From positions 2,666,001 to 2,730,000 of the forward strand of contig CAVYWD010000002.1 in the NCBI GenBank assembly GCA_963772225.1: DNA of 64,000 bases, given 5' to 3'. The stretch comes from CAVYWD01 sp963772225 (GTDB taxonomy: Bacteria > Myxococcota > Myxococcia > Myxococcales > UBA5297). Positions 59,324 through 64,000 of this stretch are shown piece after piece. The position numbers were made by a program, and so were the translations under genes. Within the stretch, counting starts at the first letter, position 1, and each line of letters starts with the position of its first letter. The notes beneath the pieces were generated by a model. The model was not told the DNA's origin. It ran no database searches and was given only the letters and a program-made list of their open reading frames with translations.

Positions 59324-59994
59324 TGAGGAAACCAGTAAAGGGTTTTCAATGCCCGGAGGATCGGCGACAGGGGTTGGGAGTGCAAGCCACATTCCCTTTA
59401 TCTCCCGATTAGGAATGGTGTGCGAGCGGATGCGCAGGGCTGTTTCCTCATCGCCAAATGCCTGGGGGATATCCAATGGGAGCCGTGGGCCAAGGGGGCG
59501 CGAGGCCCGAGGGGTCGACTCGAACGGGCAATGGCCGAGCGGACCCGATGAGCCGAGCCAGTGCCGAAGGGCCTCAGCGCCATTTCGAATGGCGGTGTCG
59601 CCGAGTCAACAGCAATCCAGGAAGCGATTGGTGAGCCGATAGGCGCAGCGTCGACGCTCGTTGTCGGAAAGTCCGCCGCTCCCGCTCATGAGCAGGTCAT
59701 GCCTATGCATCGGAATGTCGGGCTCCCGGCCGGGCGGTAAGGACCCCGGCAGTGCCGGGGGCTTTCCCTCTTACCCGACGACTTTGAGTCGATGCTGAAG
59801 CTCGACTCCTGGCGCGTGGTCGCCGCCGTGCCCCAGCGCCGCAGCCTCCCTGAGAGCGCTTCGCAGGTCCTCTGGCGACCCCACCTCTGGGTCCAGCTCG
59901 AGCGGCCGCTTCTTCGCCGCCCGCCGTGCCTCGGTGTAGCCTTGCCCCCTCGAAGCGAACGGCGGCGCGAGGCGCCCCGGAGGTGAGCCAAGGC
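59324..59994 (-). other. 671-bp region with fragments of lost genes
   Basis: No intact gene. On the minus strand, 59771-~59945 is an open stretch ending in TAA that reads like a protein C-terminus (RRAAKKRPLELDPEVG, then LRSALREAAALGHGGDHAP) but has no start. A second scrap at 59606-59689 gives a 27-residue frame (LSDNERRRCAYRLTNRFL). A hairpin is noted separately. Confidence 0.35.
59744..59760. terminator. GC hairpin, possible terminator
   Basis: CCCCGGC / GCCGGGG stem (7 bp) with a 3-base AGT loop, followed on the plus strand by GCTTTCCCTCTT. It lies just beyond the stop (59771) of the minus-strand fragment. Weak T content makes direction uncertain. Confidence 0.4.
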
Positions 59995-60603
59995 ATGGCC
60001 CGTGGGATGGTCGTCAACTTCGCCGGCGAGGTGACCGAGCTCGACCTCGTTAAGGTCGAGCGCGAGAAGCTCTATGGCCGCAAGCTGCGCGTGGTCGTGG
60101 ACGCCAAGGGCCGCTCGTGTCAGCCGGCGCTCCTGAGCCGCGACGGCAGCGCGGTCATGCCGCCGGGCTGCGTCGCGAGCCTCTACCTCGACGAGGGCTT
60201 CGACGTCGTCGAGCGCGCCGAGCTCAAGGCCGTGGACCCGGGCGGACAGCCGCTCGCCCTGGTGCCGTCGACGCTCGGAGCCGCGCAGGAGCTCGAAGGA
60301 CCGGTCGACGCCTCGGAGGTGCTGGGCCACAGCATCGCCACCGTCTACCAGCTCAAGGCGGCTGCGCTCGGCCCCACGCTCAAAGCGGCGCTCGAGGCGG
60401 GCAAGATCTTCAAGGCCCGCTTCAATTACCGCGAGGACTACGAGGCCCAGACCGCGTTTCTGCTCCAAAACGAGAGCGGCGTCTTCGCCCTCATCGGCGA
60501 GCCGAGCCGCTTCGAGCTCCTGAAGCGCGACGCGCCCGCGGCGCCCGCGCAGTCCGAGGCGGCGGACGCGCTCGACGACGATCTCGACTTCGGCATGATG
60601 TGA
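59995..60603 (+). CDS. Unrecognised protein, first gene of the ligase cassette
   Basis: 202 residues. Family not recognised. The N-terminal part is beta-rich (VVNFAGEVTELDLVKVERE; LRVVVDAKGRSCQPALLSRDG), then a helical middle with the block EVLGHSIATVYQLKAA and a beta end (FLLQNESGVFALIG) with an acidic tail (DALDDDLDFGMM). The second gene contains comparable blocks (LRYVSPEGKAVRSERLIRSTDG; FALARSMQVRHVNGLTFDFL), so the two may be related. ATG 59995 is chosen with GGAGGTG upstream. It lies 10 bp before the second gene. Confidence 0.65.
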   Translation: MARGMVVNFAGEVTELDLVKVEREKLYGRKLRVVVDAKGRSCQPALLSRDGSAVMPPGCVASLYLDEGFDVVERAELKAVDPGGQPLALVPSTLGAAQELEGPVDASEVLGHSIATVYQLKAAALGPTLKAALEAGKIFKARFNYREDYEAQTAFLLQNESGVFALIGEPSRFELLKRDAPAAPAQSEAADALDDDLDFGMM

Positions 60604-60613
60604 CAGGCTCCCC

Positions 60614-61319
60614 ATGACCCGACTGATTCTGGCTCTCCGACGAAAAGAAGCGGGATGCGCAGGTGGCCCTGGAGGCGCCGGCGCGGCTCGAGAAGCTGCG
60701 CTACGTCTCCCCCGAGGGGAAGGCGGTCCGCAGCGAGCGGCTCATCCGCTCCACCGACGGGCACACGCTCGAGGCGCTGCAGCAGAAGCATGAGGACCCC
60801 GAGGCGCTCGCGCAGGCGCTGGTGCAGGGCGACCCGGAGGTCGACCTGGAGCACGTGGGCCGCAAGGTCGGCGACGCCGACCGCGTGTGGATCGACGCCG
60901 ACGGCCAGCTGCTCTACTCGGCGCAGGCGCTGCGCGTGGTCATCGACCCGGCCGGCAAGGAGCTCGCGCGCGAGCCATTCGTGGACGTTGCGGCGACGGT
61001 CGCCGAGGACGCGCCGCTGCCGTACAGCGCCCGGCTCTTCCCCATCGACGAGGTCGTGCGCCGCTTCGCGCTCGCCCGCTCGATGCAGGTGCGCCACGTC
61101 AACGGCCTCACCTTCGACTTCCTCTACGAGATCGCCAAGGGGCTGGACCAGGCGAAGAAGCTCCTCTTCGTCGGCTCCGGGCCCAAGGGTCAGGGGCCCC
61201 TGGTGTTCAACACCAACGGCGCGCCCTACCGCGGGTTCCTCGAAGGGCGCGTGAAGGACGACGCGTATTTGCTGGTGCTCCACCTCTCGAACCTGGAGCT
61301 CAAGGCGGTGCAGCCGTGA
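60614..61319 (+). pseudogene. Second protein of the ligase cassette, apparent one-base frameshift after the start
   Basis: From ATG 60614 the first four codons (MTRL) are in one frame. After one extra base near 60626 the sequence continues FWLSDEKKRDAQVALEAPA and runs to TGA 61319, giving ~234 residues. Without the correction, translation could begin only at GTG 60663. Later blocks include EHVGRKVGDADRVWIDADG, LPYSARLFPIDEVVRRFALA and KGQGPLVFNTNGAPYRGFL. It is not a family I recognise. Its stop overlaps the GTG of the ligase gene (GTGA), so product stoichiometry is coupled. An assembly error is plausible. Confidence 0.6.
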
Positions 61320-62839
61320 CGACCTTTTCCGACGCCTTCGTCCCCTACGGCCCGGGAAAGCGCGCGGAGCCCGGCGCGCTGAAGGACGCGGCGCTTGCCG
61401 CCTCGCTCGCGGCGTACAAGCGACAGGTCGCGAAGCGCTACCGCATTCTGGAGCCGCAGGGGCTGGAGCGCGCGCTGCCGGCCGGCCAGCTCTTCATCTC
61501 TGCAAAGGTGGACGGCGAGCTCTGGTTCCTGGCGAAGCGGGGAGGCGAGGTCGCGCTCTGCGCCTACAACGGCCGCGTGCTGCAGGGCGCCCCGGTGACC
61601 GACGAGGCTTCGGCGCTGCTCGCCGCGACGGGCGACTGCCTCATCGCGGGTGAGCTCTTCGCGACCCTGAGCGACGAAGGCCGGCCGCGCTGCCACCACG
61701 TGTCCAAGGCGTTGGCCGACGGCGCGAGCGCCGGAGCGCTCAACTTCCAGGCCTTCGACCTGCTCGAGGACCAGGGCGCGTCTTGGCAGGGTCGGCCCTA
61801 CGCGCAGCGGCTGGCGCGGCTGACGGAGCTTCTTGGAAAAGGGAAGAAGGCGGGGGTCGTGGTCACGACCCAAGGCGACGCCGCGGCGGCGGCGGGCTGC
61901 TACCGCGAGTGGGTGGCGACGCAGAAGTTCGAGGGCCTGGTCGTCCGCAGCGAGCAGGGCGTCACCTTCAAGGTGAAGCCGACTTTCACCCTGGATGCGG
62001 TGGTGCTGGCGTACGGCGAGCGCGTCGAAGGGGCGGTGACGCAGGTCCGCGAGCTGACGGTGGGGCTGCTTCGCGACGACGGCTCCTGGCACATCCTGGG
62101 CAGCGTGGGCGGCGGGTTCACGGAGGACGACCGCGTCGCCTGGCACCAGCGGCTCTCGGCCATGGAAGTGCCCAGCAGCTTCCGCCTGGCGAACCGCGAG
62201 GGGACGCTGTGCCGGTTCGTGGAGCCGAAGGTCGTGGTCGAGGTGCGCTGCCACGACCTCACCGACACCGATTCGTCCGACCTGCCGGTGCATCGGATGA
62301 CGCTGCGCTTCGAGGCCGGCAAAGGCTATTCGCCCGTCGCGCCGCTGCCCATCGGCTCGATGATCTTCCCGGTGTTTCAGCGCGAGCGGGCCGACAAGCT
62401 GCCGGACGTGGGCAGCGTGGGGCTCGACCAGGTCTATGCGCGGCTGCCGTTCGAGGCGCGCTTCCAGAGCGCGTCGGCGGAGCAGCGCCCGGCGGCCGAG
62501 GTGATTCGACGCGGCGTTTTCACGAAGGTGACCAAGGAGCAGACGGCGGTGCGCAAGTTCGTCGCCGTCGCGACGCACAAGGCGAACGACCCGGCGTATC
62601 CGCCGTTCGTGGTGCATTTCACCGATTACTCGGCGGGGCGCGCGGAGCCCTTGAAGACGGCGATTCGCGTGGCGTCGACCAGGGAGAAGCTGGACCGGCA
62701 TGTCCAGGGCTGGCTCGAGGAGAACGTGAAGCGGGGTTGGGCGGAGGTGAAGGTGGGCGAGGCGGCGGCGGCGACTCCCGCGACGCCAGCCCCCGCGCCG
62801 GCCAAGCCGAAGGGACGGCCGAAGAAGGCGAGCGCCTGA
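61316..62839 (+). CDS. ATP-dependent DNA/RNA ligase-like nucleotidyltransferase
   Basis: 507 residues. Motif I KxDG is present with Lys64 (SAKVDGELW) and a following Gly/Arg-type strand (LCAYNGRVL). Motif III-like DCLIAGELFA and FQAFDLLE, motif IV FEGLVVRS and motif V FKVKP (~residues 204-223) follow, in the order and spacing of the covalent nucleotidyltransferase superfamily. A beta-barrel C-domain and a basic Pro/Ala/Lys tail (KPKGRPKKASA) complete it. It would adenylate itself and seal nucleic-acid nicks, or modify another 5' end. It is not fused to polymerase or primase, unlike LigD. It follows two uncharacterised partner genes. Confidence 0.8.
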   Translation: MTTFSDAFVPYGPGKRAEPGALKDAALAASLAAYKRQVAKRYRILEPQGLERALPAGQLFISAKVDGELWFLAKRGGEVALCAYNGRVLQGAPVTDEASALLAATGDCLIAGELFATLSDEGRPRCHHVSKALADGASAGALNFQAFDLLEDQGASWQGRPYAQRLARLTELLGKGKKAGVVVTTQGDAAAAAGCYREWVATQKFEGLVVRSEQGVTFKVKPTFTLDAVVLAYGERVEGAVTQVRELTVGLLRDDGSWHILGSVGGGFTEDDRVAWHQRLSAMEVPSSFRLANREGTLCRFVEPKVVVEVRCHDLTDTDSSDLPVHRMTLRFEAGKGYSPVAPLPIGSMIFPVFQRERADKLPDVGSVGLDQVYARLPFEARFQSASAEQRPAAEVIRRGVFTKVTKEQTAVRKFVAVATHKANDPAYPPFVVHFTDYSAGRAEPLKTAIRVASTREKLDRHVQGWLEENVKRGWAEVKVGEAAAATPATPAPAPAKPKGRPKKASA

Positions 62840-62969
62840 CTGTGCCGTCTTCAAGTGCAAGAGCGCGCCGGACGCAGCGCCGCGATGATCGCCGAGAGCC
62901 GCCTGCGCCGGTGGTCTTCGATGCCGATATCGCCCCTCGGGGCCAGGCCTCGTCGCCAGTCGCGAGCCG

Positions 62970-63015
62970 TTGCGTCACGACTCTGGTGAGACTAGTCTTG
63001 GTCTCAGATGAGACC
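62970..63015 (+). promoter_or_regulatory. Promoter with two palindromic operators for the toxin-antitoxin pair
   Basis: A -35-like TTGCGT (62970-62975) and a -10-like TAGTCT (62993-62998) are 17 bp apart. The perfect palindrome AGACTAGTCT (62989-62998) covers the -10. A second palindrome GGTCTCAGATGAGACC (63000-63015; 7-bp arms) follows. Their position fits autorepression by the antitoxin-toxin complex (inference). Confidence 0.55.
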
Positions 63016-63036
63016 CAGGTCTTCCAGGAGTCCGAC

Positions 63037-63471
63037 ATGGTCGCAGTCCACGCCAACATCGCCGACGCCCTGGGCCTCAAGGGGAAGGGGCAGCGCTCGA
63101 CGCTCGGCATGATCGAGGAGATCATGAAGGGCCTTCCCGTGGACGCTCTGTACCGCATCGCCCATTGGGTCGCGCCCGGGGATGCGAACTTCAAATTCCA
63201 GATCGTGTCGAAGCCGACCCTCGCCCGGCGGAAGAGCCGTCCGGACGCGCACCTGACGCCCGACGAAAGCGACCGTCTCGCGCGCCTGGCGCAGGTCTGG
63301 ACCTTCGCTCTGGAGGTTTGGGGTGACGAGGAGAGCGCGCGCGCCTTCCTGTTCCGGCCGCACCCGCTCTTGAACGGGCGAAAGCCGATCGACCTGAGCC
63401 TGGCCACGGACTTGGGCGCCCGCCTCGTCGAGGAGATCCTCGGGCGGCTCAAATACGGAACCGCCGCGTGA
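63037..63471 (+). CDS. Xre/MbcA/ParS-family antitoxin
   Basis: 144 residues. The N-terminal helical part carries the Xre-like helix-turn-helix region (STLGMIEEIMKGLPVDALYRI). The C-terminal DUF2384 domain has the expected FGDE-like entry (VWGDEESARAFLFRPHPLLNGRKPIDL) and ends GARLVEEILGRLKYG. It binds and neutralises the RES toxin encoded next and represses the operon. ATG 63037 has AGGAG seven bases upstream; its TGA overlaps the toxin's GTG. Confidence 0.9.
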   Translation: MVAVHANIADALGLKGKGQRSTLGMIEEIMKGLPVDALYRIAHWVAPGDANFKFQIVSKPTLARRKSRPDAHLTPDESDRLARLAQVWTFALEVWGDEESARAFLFRPHPLLNGRKPIDLSLATDLGARLVEEILGRLKYGTAA

Positions 63472-63944
63472 CCGCGCAGCGGCTCGACCGCGTCTTGAAG
63501 GCCTATCGGATCGGCGACCCCGCGGGGCAGTATCCAATCTTCGATGCCACGGGCTCCAAGCTCTTCCCCGGTCGATGGAATACACCAGCGAGCCCGATGA
63601 TCTACTCGTCGGAGCACTACTCGACGGCAATGCTGGAGAAGCTGGTGCACGGGAGTGGCAGTTTGCCGCCCAACCAGCATTGTATTGAAATAGCCATTCC
63701 CAATGGCGTCTCATACGAGGTCGTCACCCCGGCAACGTTGCCAGGCGGGGAGGCAGCCGACGGCCGCGTCTCGAAGGCCTTCGGGGAGGCGTGGCAAAAC
63801 TCGAAGCGCTCGCTCCTGCTGATGGTGCCGAGCGTGGTGGCGCGCCTCGAGAACAACATTCTCATCAATCACGAGCACGCGGAGTTCAGACAGGTGACGT
63901 GCGGACTCCACCAGCCGGTCTGGTGGGACCACCGCCTATTCTGA
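63468..63944 (+). CDS. RES-domain toxin (NAD+-degrading type)
   Basis: 158 residues, the normal length. RES motif positions: Arg in KAYRIGDP, the GRWNTPASPMIYSSEHYSTAMLEKLVH block with its Glu, and the Ser region LMVPSVVARLENNILINHEHAEF. RES toxins (MbcT group) phosphorolyse or cleave NAD+, starving the cell when antitoxin is lost. GTG 63468 overlaps the antitoxin stop (GTGA). The pair lies 197 bp after the ligase cassette. Confidence 0.9.
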   Translation: MTAQRLDRVLKAYRIGDPAGQYPIFDATGSKLFPGRWNTPASPMIYSSEHYSTAMLEKLVHGSGSLPPNQHCIEIAIPNGVSYEVVTPATLPGGEAADGRVSKAFGEAWQNSKRSLLLMVPSVVARLENNILINHEHAEFRQVTCGLHQPVWWDHRLF

Positions 63945-64000
63945 CGTCGGGTGTTCTGGGACTTGGTGCCCTCGGGGTGGTGACCAGGCGGGGGCAGCGC

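Noticed and set aside
59995..60603. Ku-like DNA end-binding protein as partner of the ligase
   Set aside because: No Ku core motifs are visible and the length and strand pattern do not fit.

Overview
The window is a very GC-rich bacterial chromosome segment with high gene density. Its content points to the Myxococcota (myxobacteria and relatives): five Hanks-type Ser/Thr kinase genes, including two giant multi-sensor kinases, an FHA sigma-54 activator, an Asp/Gly-rich lipoprotein linker, secreted Cys-rich repeat proteins and many carboxypeptidase-regulatory-like folds. This assignment is inference from gene content; there is no rRNA or tRNA gene in the window to confirm it.

Layout. 0-9.3 kb: a methyltransferase/coiled-coil protein, a Cna-B/PDZ surface protein, a hypothetical protein, a DUF362 protein, a GH54 arabinofuranosidase lipoprotein and a degenerate histidine kinase. 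9.5-25.3 kb: a signalling block with two identical Flp pilins, a Ser/Thr kinase with a ribbon-helix-helix tail, response regulators, two giant kinase/ATPase/GAF/histidine-kinase proteins and an INSIG-like membrane protein. 25.7-30.7 kb: a radical SAM/SPASM enzyme coupled to a small zinc-ribbon protein, two decayed genes and a Rep/UvrD helicase; this segment is bracketed by a duplicated helicase tail. 30.8-39.5 kb: a protein with Cys at every third position, a TPR-metallopeptidase lipoprotein, an M23 peptidase, an FHA sigma-54 activator, an aldo/keto reductase and a frameshifted poly(A) polymerase. 39.7-44.8 kb: the glycine cleavage operon gcvT-gcvH-gcvPA-(phasin-like)-gcvPB. 44.8-54.7 kb: small secreted proteins, a four-helix-bundle gene enclosed by long inverted repeats, an HNH-like protein, a kinase/nSTAND protein with a TPR partner, and a Cys-rich lipoprotein. 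54.9-58.5 kb: a compact operon of flavin dehydrogenase, adenylation enzyme, carrier protein and acetyltransferase, resembling the L-prolyl-carrier-protein oxidation set. 58.8-64 kb: a rhodanese, a three-gene cassette with an ATP-dependent ligase-like enzyme, and an Xre/MbcA-RES toxin-antitoxin pair with palindromic operators.

Three cross-cutting patterns stand out. A dispersed repeat of about 155 bp occurs in four places, and three copies supply the TAG stop of a gene. Two accessory segments are bracketed by partial duplicates of a neighbouring gene. Three otherwise intact genes (poly(A) polymerase, TPR protein, ligase partner) are each broken by one extra base, which may be assembly error. 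The most unusual candidates are the inverted-repeat four-helix-bundle element (47659-48203), the ligase cassette (59995-62839), the period-3 cysteine protein (30827-31291) and the pair of giant kinases that each lack a different catalytic aspartate.
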